Below are positions 52,450 through 61,139 of a stretch of DNA of 64,000 nucleotides, in pieces. How positions within the stretch are numbered: position 1 is the first letter of the stretch; each line of letters begins with the position of its first letter. Origin of the DNA: Microbulbifer agarilyticus (GTDB lineage Bacteria; Pseudomonadota; Gammaproteobacteria; Pseudomonadales; Cellvibrionaceae). The notes below the pieces were generated by a model. The model was not told where the DNA came from and did not search any database. It saw only the letters and a program-made list of their open reading frames with translations. The position numbers and the translations under genes were made by a program. Location of the stretch: the NCBI RefSeq assembly GCF_020171345.1, contig NZ_JAIUZM010000002.1, positions 434,001-498,000 of the forward strand. Reading direction: 5' to 3'.

Positions 52450-53265
52450 TTACTCGCTGCGCTCTTCGGCACACAGAATACGTACCAGGCGATCCGCCAG
52501 TGGCTTGCCGACCAAGCGCTCAGCGATGGGGTTCGCAGGGTCAAGGTGCACGATATTGCGGCGGATCAATTCGTCGCGCTGTTTCAGTTGCGCGCGTGTT
52601 TCTGCATCCTGTACAGCCTTTGCTTCGTGAACCAGCTTTAGCCAATGATCTACGTAAGCGAAAATTTTCGGCTCCACCTTTTCGCGGTAGAAGTCCAGTG
52701 GAACGATACCGGCCAGTGCCACAGGCGACAGGGAACCGCGGATAAATGGCATTGCGGCATTAAACGGTTTTACGCCGGCCTCGAAAATTTCTGCCTGCAG
52801 GCTCATGTAAATGTCATTCAGGGGAGCAAGGTATTCCCGCAGGTGCTCGGGGTAGCTCAATGGCTCGTAGCGCGGCATCGGGTCGATATAGAAAAATGCA
52901 TCGGGCAGGGTGCCAAACGCCATGCCCAGGTGCGGCACATCCACGGAGTCGTCCAGATAGATTGTCAGATGAATATTGGTAAATGTATTCTGCGGTGTGC
53001 CGATATTGGAGTGAATGATCCAGTCCACCGGGGATTGGTCGCCGGTGAAGGTGCGCATGCGGCCAATGTGTTCACCCTTCAGGTTGTCGAAGCTGTGCAG
53101 GTCCGCGCAACGGAGGTCTTCTTTCAGTGACAGGCTGCTTTGTATTTTTTCCCAAATTTTGTCGCGGGTGGTCATTACCGCGTCAAAGATTTCGCTGGTG
53201 TCGATATTTGTATCGCCGGCGAGATGAGTGAAAAATTCTTCTGTCAGATTTTCAGTGTTTTCCAT
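52450..53265 (-). CDS. RCCR-like protein 2 (red chlorophyll catabolite reductase family)
   Basis: This 271-residue protein is the clearer of two RCCR-like proteins. Segments that match plant RCCR in order are 'SPVDWIIHSNIG' (plant SPIDFVIGSWIH), 'VDVPHLGMAF' (TKAPNFVVEL), 'FYIDPMPRYEPLSYPEHLREY' (plant LDLPHRKDLVLNPDYLKEYY), 'FIRGSLSPVA' (FVRSAFSPTA) and 'QRDELIRRNIVHLDP' (RRDKSFRRKSIEDD). The plant sequence is from memory. RCCR reduces a C20/C1 double bond of the open-chain chlorophyll product with ferredoxin. It lies 28 bp upstream of the C-C lyase and 12 bp downstream of an MFS gene. It has no leader and should be cytoplasmic. Confidence 0.82.
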   Translation of the reverse strand: MENTENLTEEFFTHLAGDTNIDTSEIFDAVMTTRDKIWEKIQSSLSLKEDLRCADLHSFDNLKGEHIGRMRTFTGDQSPVDWIIHSNIGTPQNTFTNIHLTIYLDDSVDVPHLGMAFGTLPDAFFYIDPMPRYEPLSYPEHLREYLAPLNDIYMSLQAEIFEAGVKPFNAAMPFIRGSLSPVALAGIVPLDFYREKVEPKIFAYVDHWLKLVHEAKAVQDAETRAQLKQRDELIRRNIVHLDPANPIAERLVGKPLADRLVRILCAEERSE

Positions 53266-53277
53266 ATCAATAGTTCT

Positions 53278-54639
53278 CTATTGGCTGGTTGCAACGGCAG
53301 AGACGGTCGACGACTCAGGTGTTGTGGTTTGACGAGTTAGCCGCTTGCTGAGCCAAATACTCCAGATACAAACGGCAAAATTGAGGAATCCGAACAGCAC
53401 GAAGGGCGCGCTGGGTGAAACTTTTGCGAACAGAACACCGCCGCCAGAGGTGCCGAGTAAAATACCAAATGCACCGGCAACGCCGAAGAAGCCGATAGTC
53501 GCACCGCGGTAGGCTTCCGGTGCCTGCTGGCCCACCAGCGCCTGACTGCTGACGAATGCACTGATTTCAGCAATACCCATCACAAATAGCAGACCGATCA
53601 CCCAGTTGGCGGTCGGATCCTGGATCAGGAATACCGCGCTGTACACAATCGCGGCGAGCCCGGATGCCAGGGCGACAGCGTTTACGCGCGAAGTGCGGTC
53701 TGCAATGCGCCCCATAATCACCGAACCCAGCAGGGCACCGGCGACGGTTGCCAGTACCCGCGGCACTGCCAGTTGAAACATCGCCTCACTAGCGGTCATG
53801 CCGAGTTCGCGCGTGCCGTATTGCACCAGCCAAAGGGAGATAAAGGCTCCGGTTACCGCAAGGTCGCCGCGGGAAATAAAAGCCGCACCATAGGACAGGG
53901 CGGTTTGCGGATCCCGCGCCGCCTTGAGGCCGCCCAGCAGTGTCTGTGCGAGTGATTCTCTGGCCGCAGAGGCGGTCTGAATAACTCTCGGTGCCAGCCC
54001 GAACAGCGCCACAACCGCGGCGACAATTCCCAGGGCGCCGCCTACGGCAAATGTCAGTTGCTGCGCTGCCAGTTCATCCATGCCGCGACCACTAAATACT
54101 TGCGGAAGGCTGGCGAGAATAGGGGGGATAAAGGCGCCCAGTGTCGCGGCCAGGGCTTGCAGGCCATTGGCGCGACCGCGGGAAGATTCGCTCGCGTAGT
54201 CGGCAACCACCGTCACCATCATTCCGATCATCGCGGCGCTACCAACCGCGACCAGCATACGGTAGGCGAACAGCTGTGTAATCGAGCTGGCGTGCGGGTA
54301 GAGGACAAAGCCAATACCGGTCAGGGCGAGACCGAACACGTAGACCGGCCGGCGGCCGATACGATCGGACAGTGCTCCGGCAGAGCCAAGCAGCAGAATA
54401 AAAACAAGTTCCTGCATGGCACTGAGGTAACCGGTCACCATCGCCTGAGTGTCCTGGGCAATGCCCATTACATGGAGTAGCCCGGGCTGTAACACCGCAA
54501 GGGCTCCCGCATACCCGGAGGAAATAAATACGGCGAACAGGTAGGTGGCAAAGTTGCCGCGGGAAATGCCGGCTGCCAATTGGGCACCAAGCCAGGATCT
54601 CGATGCTTGGTTGTTTGGGGTCAGGTTGTTTGTATCCAT
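53278..54639 (-). CDS. MFS transporter 3
   Basis: This 453-residue, 12-helix major facilitator has 'GALSDRIGRRPVYVFG' between helices 2 and 3 and 'DYASESSRGRANGLQALAA' between helices 4 and 5. It is a paralogue of the protein at 30432-31778. The ATG at 54637-54639 is chosen (GAGG upstream); a longer frame would add a hydrophilic 25-residue tail. It is the first gene of the minus-strand operon with RCCR-like 2 and is divergent from the second tandem nitrilase, exactly as MFS 1 is divergent from the first one. Confidence 0.9.
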   Translation of the reverse strand: MDTNNLTPNNQASRSWLGAQLAAGISRGNFATYLFAVFISSGYAGALAVLQPGLLHVMGIAQDTQAMVTGYLSAMQELVFILLLGSAGALSDRIGRRPVYVFGLALTGIGFVLYPHASSITQLFAYRMLVAVGSAAMIGMMVTVVADYASESSRGRANGLQALAATLGAFIPPILASLPQVFSGRGMDELAAQQLTFAVGGALGIVAAVVALFGLAPRVIQTASAARESLAQTLLGGLKAARDPQTALSYGAAFISRGDLAVTGAFISLWLVQYGTRELGMTASEAMFQLAVPRVLATVAGALLGSVIMGRIADRTSRVNAVALASGLAAIVYSAVFLIQDPTANWVIGLLFVMGIAEISAFVSSQALVGQQAPEAYRGATIGFFGVAGAFGILLGTSGGGVLFAKVSPSAPFVLFGFLNFAVCIWSIWLSKRLTRQTTTPESSTVSAVATSQ

Positions 54640-54812
54640 TGTGCAGCGCCTCGCTGTTGACGGATTTTCCCAGCTGTTTTCATTTTTATTACGAGACCGT
54701 CCATGAGTGTACATGGCTACGGGGTAAATGTGGCCGGCACACGTTGCCTCTGTGGTCAGATAGAGAACGCCTCTAAATAGCCCGGTAGCTTATGCCAGCG
54801 GTTGCGGCTAAG

Positions 54813-54849
54813 TCGGTCTAACTGGGTCGGTCTAACTGGGTCGGTCTAG
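54813..54849. repeat. 14-bp tandem repeat, about 2.6 copies
   Basis: TCGGTCTAACTGGG is repeated twice exactly and once in part, immediately before operator F in the divergent region 54640-54960. The rest of that region shows no gene. Confidence 0.9.
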
Positions 54850-54857
54850 AGGGGTAG

Positions 54858-54875
54858 TGTAATAAAGTTATATCA
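54858..54875. promoter_or_regulatory. 18-bp regulon operator, site F
   Basis: TGTAATAAAGTTATATCA matches the consensus at 15 of 18 positions. It lies between the divergent MFS and tandem-nitrilase genes. Confidence 0.7.
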
Positions 54876-54960
54876 ATAGTACAATTGGCTCAAAAGAGGA
54901 ATTTATCCAGTGTCCCGGTGGAGTATAACTTTGCCGGGAAATAGCCATGCCGGGGGAACT

Positions 54961-56676
54961 ATGCCTAAGGTCGCCGCACTGCAATTTGCTACCGGAACGG
55001 AAGTTGATGAAAACCTAGCCACCTGTATCCGCATGATTGATCGCGCGGCTGCGGATGGGGCCAAGCTGATGGTGTTGCCGGAGTTCTGTAACCGGATCTC
55101 TTGGTATCGTGATCTGGACCAGGCCTGGGAGTGCGCGTTGGACCTGGATGGCATGTTCCTGCGGGCCATAGCGGCGCGCGCACAAATGCACAAGAGCTAT
55201 GTGCTGATCAACGTATCGTTGCGGCGTCAGTACAAGAAGGGAGAGAAACCGGTCATCACCGTGACCTCGCTGTTCTATGGGCCAAATGGTGATCTGCTCG
55301 GGGAGGCAGACAAGCAGAGCCTAATGGGGCATGAGAACGACTTCTTCACACCCGCGACCCGGGCGGCGGGGCTCGTGGATACGGAGCTCGGAAGAATCGG
55401 GTTTATCGCCTGTCGCGATGGCATCAGCTTCGAGCCTTCTAGGCGTCTGGCGTTGGCCGGGGCCGATCTGTTGTGCAATTCCCTGAATTCCTTTGCGTTT
55501 GATGAGGCGAGCCTGCATGTGCGGGCGCGTGCCGCGGAGAACCGGCTATTTATGGTGGCGGCGAACAAGGTTGGGCCGCTGGTGCCGGAACAGGAGCTGG
55601 CGCAGGTTAGTGCAATGACATCGATTCCCGAGTCATTACTGTATGGCGCGGGCGAAAGCCAGGTCGTCGGCGTGGATGGGCGCCCAGTGGTTGAGGGCAA
55701 ACGGGGCGTTGAGCAAGTGGTGATGGCCGAGCTGCCTGACCGAGATGCCCGGCTGCGGTTGAGCATGGGCGCGCTTGCCCGCCGTCAGTCTTCGCTGTAT
55801 GAGGGGCTCAAGCAGAGTGCGTTGACGCCTTCGAGTGAGGCTGAGGAAGAGGTAAAAGTCGCATTGATAAGCCCGCAGGGTATTGGTGTCGAGGCGATAG
55901 GGCGCGCCGAGGAGCTGGTTGTGGATCTGCCGGAAAATGTCGCGCTCGCGGTATTGCCGGCGTGTTTCCCGGTTGTGGATCCCGCACAAGATTGGGCGCG
56001 CACCATGCAAATGTGCCGCTTGGCAGAAGAGCGCTTGGCCGAGGTAAGCCGTAAAAAGCGCATCGCTATCTGTACAAGTGTGATCGAAGAAGGTGTGCAC
56101 GGCTGGCACCACGTCGGCATTCTGCTCGATGAAAGCGGGCGTAGGCTGGTGCAGCCGCAATTGCATCGTTGTGCTATGGGACTGGCGCCGGCGGGCAGTG
56201 TGTTACAGGTGTTTGACTTGCCCTGGGCGCGGGTTGCACTTTTGGTTGGGGAAGATTGTTTCTACCCAGAGCTATCCCGTATGGCGGCGCTCAAGGGTGC
56301 GCACTGCGTATTGGCGGTGCCCTCGCTGCGAGCGAGTCGCGGCAGCAGAAAAGACGAAAACTTACCACTGCTAATGGCCGCGCGGGCTGCGGAAAACCGC
56401 ATCTGTCTGGTTGCGGCAATGCCCGGTACCGATGGTGGGCTTGTGGCCAGCCTGGAGCGGGAGTTTACCCTGTTGGAACCGTGGCGTGAGCGTCACTTCG
56501 ACGGCAACATCAACAAGCCGATTATGACGCGCCAACAGGGGGAGTTGACGGTGGCGGCACTGCACCCGCGCGCTGCGGTCAACAAAATGCTTTCCTCCAA
56601 TACGCATCTGTTGCGTGATCGTGCGCATCAGTCCACGGATCACTTGCTACAAGTGGCTGCGGACACGGCGGAATGA
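54961..56676 (+). CDS. Tandem-domain nitrilase superfamily protein 2
   Basis: This 571-residue paralogue of the protein at 32054-33766 has the same two-domain layout. The first domain keeps Glu ('LPEFCN'), Lys ('ADKQSLMGHENDF') and Cys ('IACRDGI'). In the second domain the corresponding places read 'LPACFP' (Glu to Ala), 'QLHRCAMG' (Lys lost) and 'VGEDCFYPE' (Cys position Gly), so it is inactive. The ATG at 54961 is chosen because it aligns with the start of the paralogue and has GGGGG upstream; a GTG at 54910 would add 17 residues. The active domain should cleave a C-N bond of an amide. The gene overlaps the next one by ATGA. Confidence 0.9.
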   Translation: MPKVAALQFATGTEVDENLATCIRMIDRAAADGAKLMVLPEFCNRISWYRDLDQAWECALDLDGMFLRAIAARAQMHKSYVLINVSLRRQYKKGEKPVITVTSLFYGPNGDLLGEADKQSLMGHENDFFTPATRAAGLVDTELGRIGFIACRDGISFEPSRRLALAGADLLCNSLNSFAFDEASLHVRARAAENRLFMVAANKVGPLVPEQELAQVSAMTSIPESLLYGAGESQVVGVDGRPVVEGKRGVEQVVMAELPDRDARLRLSMGALARRQSSLYEGLKQSALTPSSEAEEEVKVALISPQGIGVEAIGRAEELVVDLPENVALAVLPACFPVVDPAQDWARTMQMCRLAEERLAEVSRKKRIAICTSVIEEGVHGWHHVGILLDESGRRLVQPQLHRCAMGLAPAGSVLQVFDLPWARVALLVGEDCFYPELSRMAALKGAHCVLAVPSLRASRGSRKDENLPLLMAARAAENRICLVAAMPGTDGGLVASLEREFTLLEPWRERHFDGNINKPIMTRQQGELTVAALHPRAAVNKMLSSNTHLLRDRAHQSTDHLLQVAADTAE

Positions 56677-57398
56677 TACCGAACGACACTTTTCCTCCTC
56701 TGGCAACCGGGCGCTATGAATATCAATGCGACGGCAACCCGGTACCACTCGCGGAGACATGGCAGCTGCGACAGTCTGGTAGCGGCTATGAAATCTCCAG
56801 CGTGCGCGAGGTGCCATCCCTGTCTTTGCGCATAAGCGCCTGCGTAAGGATCGAAAAATCCGGCGGTATGCGGGGGCTGCTGAAATGGTGTGAGGATGGC
56901 GATGTACCACTCGCAGTAGCGACCTACCGGTGCGACCCCAGTAATCAAGGTAAGCCCAGTAACGCGCGCTATCGTTTTCGCCGCCCGGGCTCACCAGCGC
57001 AAAGCTTTTCTGCGGCTGAAATGCATTTCTTCCCCCTCATGCGGATTTTCGCAGGTCAGCTCCTTACCGGACTTGCCGCCGCTGGCGGGCGCGGGGAAAT
57101 CCTAGTGCCGTGGATTCAGGACCCGGGGCAGCGAGACAATCTGTTTATGCCGGATGTCTCCAGTCGTCGGTTGGACTACTTGGGGCGGGAATCGGTAGGG
57201 GAGACGGTAGGGGTTAGCAGCGAGCCGGTTGAGCGTTATCGCTATTCCGGTGGCCAGTATGACAATGGTTCCGAATACCTGCTGCGCGATGGCCTGCTGC
57301 GGGAGTACCGCTGGGTGCAGGGTAGTAAGGAGTGGCAGGTACAGTTACAAGACTTCAGCGGGCAGTGGCCGGGTGCGGTAATTTGGGGCTATGCCTGA
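56673..57398 (+). CDS. Uncharacterised beta-rich protein coupled to nitrilase 2
   Basis: This 241-residue protein has no signal peptide and no named domain. It is made of antiparallel-looking strands with many Tyr/Trp/Arg residues ('GRYEYQCDGNPVPLAETW', 'YRYSGGQYDNGSEYLL', 'LREYRWVQGSKEWQVQL'), similar in style to lipocalin-like or DUF3108-like ligand binders. The ATGA overlap with the tandem nitrilase implies translational coupling and a joint role. It is one of several unknown beta-rich proteins in the regulon (10135, 26051, 28736). Confidence 0.65.
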   Translation: MIPNDTFPPLATGRYEYQCDGNPVPLAETWQLRQSGSGYEISSVREVPSLSLRISACVRIEKSGGMRGLLKWCEDGDVPLAVATYRCDPSNQGKPSNARYRFRRPGSPAQSFSAAEMHFFPLMRIFAGQLLTGLAAAGGRGEILVPWIQDPGQRDNLFMPDVSSRRLDYLGRESVGETVGVSSEPVERYRYSGGQYDNGSEYLLRDGLLREYRWVQGSKEWQVQLQDFSGQWPGAVIWGYA

Positions 57399-57399
57399 A

Positions 57400-57438
57400 G
57401 CCTATTCATGAGGCCCATTCATGAGGCCTATTCATGCA
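57400..57438. repeat. 13-bp tandem repeat, three copies
   Basis: GCCTATTCATGAG is repeated three times with minor changes, beginning two bases after a stop codon and lying between convergent genes. Confidence 0.9.
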
Positions 57439-57471
57439 GCCATAGCCCGCTAAACAAATTTCTTGCCGGAA

Positions 57472-58254
57472 TCAGAGCTCGTCTGCTTTCAGATCCATCT
57501 GGTACTGGAAGCGGTCGGGGTGGTAAAGCACGTGCATCAGATCCACCAGCTGTTCCTGGCCATTCACTTTTGCGTAGGAGCGGCGTGTCAGGCTAAGCAG
57601 TGGCGCGCCGACGGTGGTTGCCAGTTCGCGCGCGCTTTCCTGCGTGGCGGCTTCGGCGCTCAGGGTCTGGGTTACGTGAGAAATTTCCAGGCCCTGCTTG
57701 CGGAACACCTCGAGTCGCGGAGTTTTCTCAAACTGTTTGGCCGTTACTTTGCGTTCCAGGCCGGCAGTCCAGCTGACGTAGTAACCAAAGGGCGCTCCAT
57801 CACGAGAGCGGGTGCGTTCCAGGAGCAGCGCCGTGTCACCGGTTTCCAGACCCAGCTCCTCGCGAATTTCGGCGGAGGGCTGCAGAAACTCGCAGCTGCG
57901 CACCTCAACCTCGGAGTGCCGCGCCATGCTTTCGATTTCTTGCAGCATGCCTACCAGTGGGGCCTTTACGGGCTGTTGCTGATATTCATAAATGACGTGC
58001 GTGCCTTTACCGCGCCGGCGTTCTACGAGGCTCTCTGCTGCCAGCTCGTCCATCGCGCGCTTGGCGGTAATGCGGGATACGCTGAAGGATTCCGCCAACT
58101 GCAGTTCCGTAGGCATTTGGTCACCGTGCTCAAGGGTTCCATTTAAAATGGCATTCTTCAGCAGCGTGTAAAGCTGGAAATACAGGGGGGAATGCGACTC
58201 TTCCGACAGCGATTCTAATTGCTGCTTGCTGAAAAGCGTATTGATGGCATCCAT
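57472..58254 (-). CDS. GntR/HutC-family regulator (UTRA domain)
   Basis: This 260-residue regulator has an N-terminal winged helix-turn-helix ('LKNAILNGTLEHGDQMPTE', then 'LAESFSVSRITAKRAMDELAAE', about residues 30-85) and a C-terminal UTRA effector domain ('GDTALLLERTRSRDGAPFGY', 'LTRRSYAKVNGQEQLVDLMHV'). HutC-type proteins are repressors released by a pathway intermediate. It is the only local regulator whose own promoter carries the 18-bp palindrome (site G), so it is the best candidate for binding all eight sites. The gene ends the minus-strand block of imidase-like genes. Confidence 0.93.
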   Translation of the reverse strand: MDAINTLFSKQQLESLSEESHSPLYFQLYTLLKNAILNGTLEHGDQMPTELQLAESFSVSRITAKRAMDELAAESLVERRRGKGTHVIYEYQQQPVKAPLVGMLQEIESMARHSEVEVRSCEFLQPSAEIREELGLETGDTALLLERTRSRDGAPFGYYVSWTAGLERKVTAKQFEKTPRLEVFRKQGLEISHVTQTLSAEAATQESARELATTVGAPLLSLTRRSYAKVNGQEQLVDLMHVLYHPDRFQYQMDLKADEL

Positions 58255-58291
58255 AGCATCGAGACCTTCTGCCCGGCGAAAAGCGCTAATG

Positions 58292-58309
58292 ATATATCAT
58301 TTTATATCA
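58292..58309. promoter_or_regulatory. 18-bp regulon operator, site G (autoregulatory)
   Basis: ATATATCATTTTATATCA matches the consensus at 14 of 18 positions and overlaps a perfect TGATATATCA palindrome at 58290-58299. It lies 38 bp upstream of the GntR gene start. Confidence 0.65.
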
Positions 58310-58324
58310 AATGGCAGCCGGCGC

Positions 58325-59305
58325 TTACGCCGGCTCCACCATCGCCTGTTCACATTGCTGCAGAAGAGTATGTGCCGGTGCGCTAAACACGCCCGGTTGT
58401 GCGGTAATAAATTCGAATGCACGCTCAAGATACGCAATTCGATGAGGTTGCCCCAGCATCCATGGGTGGATGTTGAGAGCCAAAATGCGGCCACCCAGGG
58501 TTTGCGCTTCAGAAAGTAGAAAACGGCACGCATCTTCTATCTGTTCCGCGTAGGAGGTTTCGGAGTGCAGGTTGTTACGCAATATGAACTGGTCTTCCAG
58601 TTCTGTCGAAAGAGGCATCGCCCACAGCGCACCGCTGTTGGTGTTGAAGCGGTAGGGCATGTCGTCGTTTACCCAGTCACAAAAATACTCAACGCCCTGT
58701 TCTGCTAGCAGGGTGGGGGTGTTTTCGCTGTGCACTTTGCCGGGGCTCAGCCAGCCGCGAACCTCCTGACCACTGGCTTTGCGCAGGGAGCCCAGAGTGC
58801 GGGAGATCAATTCTTTTTCCACGCCTTTCGATTGCCCGCCGTAGTGGGGGCTGTCCATATTCCAGCCGTGGGCAATCAGTTCGTCACCGCGTTCGCGCAG
58901 CAGGTGAAGCAGGTATGGCGCACGCTGTACAAGTTCGCCGTTCACGGCAAACGTCGGCTTGATGTTGTATTTATCCAGTGCGCGCAGAATGCGGTAGATG
59001 CCGACCCGGTTGCCATAGTCTCGCAGAGAAAAGTGGCGCAGGTCGGGGTAGGGCATGGTCATGCCCCCGGCCGGTGGAAATGGCAGGCCGCGTTGATTGA
59101 GCGGAAAAAACTGCAGGCTGACGTTGACCCACAGGGCCAGTTTTCCCTGTTGCCAGTGTACCGGCTTGCGATTGGTCAGCATTTCCCAGGAGTAGAGGTC
59201 GTGGTCCATGCCGTAGTGACGCTGGGGGTATTGGAGGTGCTCTGGAGGCAGGGCTTTTGTATCACTCATGGCCTTTTTTTCGCTCATGGCTGATTTCTCG
59301 CTCAT
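58325..59305 (-). CDS. PuuE-type deacetylase/cyclic amide hydrolase-like 1
   Basis: This 326-residue NodB-fold (polysaccharide deacetylase) protein belongs to the branch that includes PuuE allantoinase and cyclic imidases: 'RDYGNRVGIYRILRALDKY', 'ELIAHGWNMDS' and 'GWLSPGKVHSENT'. Hydrolysis of a cyclic imide or amide ring is more likely here than glycan deacetylation, as there is no signal peptide or glycan context. The ATG at 59303-59305 has CAGGAGG upstream and overlaps the previous stop as ATGA. The N-terminus holds a 3-fold 6-residue repeat (MSEKSA, MSEKKA, MSDTKA), so three in-frame ATGs compete as starts. Confidence 0.84.
   Translation of the reverse strand: MSEKSAMSEKKAMSDTKALPPEHLQYPQRHYGMDHDLYSWEMLTNRKPVHWQQGKLALWVNVSLQFFPLNQRGLPFPPAGGMTMPYPDLRHFSLRDYGNRVGIYRILRALDKYNIKPTFAVNGELVQRAPYLLHLLRERGDELIAHGWNMDSPHYGGQSKGVEKELISRTLGSLRKASGQEVRGWLSPGKVHSENTPTLLAEQGVEYFCDWVNDDMPYRFNTNSGALWAMPLSTELEDQFILRNNLHSETSYAEQIEDACRFLLSEAQTLGGRILALNIHPWMLGQPHRIAYLERAFEFITAQPGVFSAPAHTLLQQCEQAMVEPA
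59252..59305 (-). repeat. 18-bp tandem repeat spanning the start codon, three copies
   Basis: Three copies of an 18-bp unit, each beginning with ATG, encode MSEKSA-MSEKKA-MSDTKA at the start of the deacetylase-like protein. The duplication keeps the frame. Confidence 0.88.
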
Positions 59306-60261
59306 GGCTGTACCTCCTGAGCCGCGGAAGCATTTTTTGCTTGGATGTCTGCCCGCGCGGTGTCGTAATAATTCTGCAGGTAGTATTCGGCAATTTCGCG
59401 GCCAGTGGTTACCCAAACGTCGGAGTGGCCGGTGATGTATTCGAGCGCCTCTTCAAACGCGCGCAGGCGGTGGGGGCAGCTTACCTGGTAGTTGTGCGTG
59501 GGAATGCACATCACGGTGCCGCTCTCTGCGCCCTCCTGGTAAAGGCGGTCAAAATTATCTCGCAGCATCTGCCCGTAGCGGCGGGGTTCCACTTTGTTGA
59601 CCACGTAGGCAATGGTGTCGTTCATTTCCAGCGAATAGGGTACGGACACGAAGCGCTTGCCGCTGCGCAAGTTGATTGGTGTGGGCTGGTCATCGTGGAA
59701 CAGGTCGCAGGTGTAAAAGCCACCTTTATCGCCAAACAGCTCTGTGCCGGTTTCCGCGAACAGGTCGAGAGTCTCTTCCGAATGCGACAGCGCCGGGGCC
59801 AGGTATCCGGCGCACTTCTGGCCGGTGTGCCGATGAATCGTTTCCATTGAATCGCGAATCATGTCCCGTTCCTGTTCGCTGGACATGCCGTATGTATAGC
59901 GGGTGTTGTAAATCCCGTGGCTGAAGAACTCCCAGTTGCGCTCGCGGCAGAGATCGATGATTTCCGGATGGTGATCGCACAGTGCGGTAGACAACGAAAT
60001 GGAGCCGCGAATGCCGTATTTGTCCAGCAGGGCCATCTGCCGCATATGGCCGACCCGGTTGCCATAATCACGGATGCTGTATCCCGGCACTGCAGGACTG
60101 GGTTGCGGCCACGCTTTGCGGTGTGGGTTTGCCGGCGGGTTTAGCTCATAAAACTCAATATTTGGTGCTACCCAGAACGCCACGCGCGCTCCATTCGGCC
60201 AGCGCAGCTTGGGTCTTTCGAGGTAGGGCCAGTAGTCGTAGAAGCCGGGGTCGGATCGCAT
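59302..60261 (-). CDS. PuuE-type deacetylase/cyclic amide hydrolase-like 2
   Basis: This 319-residue member of the same NodB-fold branch as its neighbour has 'RWPNGARVAFWVAPNIEFYEL' at the start, 'RDYGNRVGHMRQMALLDKYG', 'EFFSHGIYNTRY' with a metal-ligand His, 'GYLAPALSHSEET', and 'IPTHNYQVSCPHR' near the end. It should act on a cyclic imide, ureide or similar ring in the cytoplasm. It lies 18 bp after the amidohydrolase at 60280-60951, and the two would act in series: ring opening to a half-amide, then loss of ammonia. Confidence 0.86.
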   Translation of the reverse strand: MRSDPGFYDYWPYLERPKLRWPNGARVAFWVAPNIEFYELNPPANPHRKAWPQPSPAVPGYSIRDYGNRVGHMRQMALLDKYGIRGSISLSTALCDHHPEIIDLCRERNWEFFSHGIYNTRYTYGMSSEQERDMIRDSMETIHRHTGQKCAGYLAPALSHSEETLDLFAETGTELFGDKGGFYTCDLFHDDQPTPINLRSGKRFVSVPYSLEMNDTIAYVVNKVEPRRYGQMLRDNFDRLYQEGAESGTVMCIPTHNYQVSCPHRLRAFEEALEYITGHSDVWVTTGREIAEYYLQNYYDTARADIQAKNASAAQEVQP

Positions 60262-60279
60262 GGTCAGTCTCGATATTGC

Positions 60280-60951
60280 TTATTCGTTGTTGCCGTTTTC
60301 CAGCCACTGGAACACCTCTGCTACATCCACCACATCGGCATACTTGAGCGACAAATCGGTGAGGTTGGCGAAGTGGTAACTCTCGTGCTTGTCCGCGACA
60401 CACTCTTCCGGAACGATGGTGCGATAACCGCGGGAAAGGCTGTCTACCGCCGTCGCGCGGATGCAACCGGAAGTGGAGCCGCCGGTAATGATCACGGTGT
60501 CCACCTGATGCCACACCAGCAGGGATTGCAGCTGGGTTTCAAAAAAGGCGCTGGGCATTTTCTTGCAGTAAATGACATCGCGCAGGCGGTCTATCTCCAG
60601 CCGATCGTCGAACTCGGTGCGGGTGGAGTCGAATTTGATATTTTGCAGGGAGTCCGGGGTGTCGGTGCGCGTACCCCAGATGCCGGCATCTTCACCGGAC
60701 TCCATATAAGCCACATGGGTCCAGATGACCGGCCAGCCTTTGGCGCGGAAGCTTTTGGCCAGTTCATTGGTGTAATGCATCTGGTTGGGGTCGGTCTCGT
60801 ACGCGGTTTTGAACAGGTCGGTACGCGTATAGGCCTTTTGTGGGTCCACATTCACGAGTGCGGCCTTGCGGCCGAAACCAAAGCGTTTGCGAGCGGGGTT
60901 GGCTTTCACTTCCAGGTAGATTTCTTTGGCTGTTTTCGTTGTGGTTTCCAT
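60280..60951 (-). CDS. Isochorismatase-family amidohydrolase 2
   Basis: This 223-residue cysteine hydrolase has Asp in 'ALVNVDPQKAY', Lys in 'YCKKMPSAFF' and Cys in 'GGSTSGCIRATAVDSL', the N-carbamoylsarcosine amidase/maleamate amidase triad. The ATG at 60949-60951 is chosen because the upstream extension is unlike the family. It is the first gene of the operon with the two imidase-like genes. No 18-bp site is visible in its 188-bp upstream region, so it may rely on another promoter. A paralogue is at 38332-38946. Confidence 0.87.
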   Translation of the reverse strand: METTTKTAKEIYLEVKANPARKRFGFGRKAALVNVDPQKAYTRTDLFKTAYETDPNQMHYTNELAKSFRAKGWPVIWTHVAYMESGEDAGIWGTRTDTPDSLQNIKFDSTRTEFDDRLEIDRLRDVIYCKKMPSAFFETQLQSLLVWHQVDTVIITGGSTSGCIRATAVDSLSRGYRTIVPEECVADKHESYHFANLTDLSLKYADVVDVAEVFQWLENGNNE

Positions 60952-61139
60952 AGCGAATACCTGCAGTGTGGTTGAGTGATGACGGTTACCCTGTGATGGG
61001 CGCCAAGGGCTCATAGTTCGTCTTACGGCGTCATATCGGGCCATGGTAGCAATCCACCGGCCCCTGGGTTTTGACTTATAGCAATGCGCGGGGGTTTTCT
61101 TGCGGTATGGTGAGGGGAAACCAATAAGAAGCTATCCCT

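Noticed and set aside
58325..60261. Chitin or peptidoglycan deacetylation
   Set aside because: The NodB-fold proteins lack signal peptides and belong to the RDYGNRVG PuuE-like branch, in an operon with an amidohydrolase.
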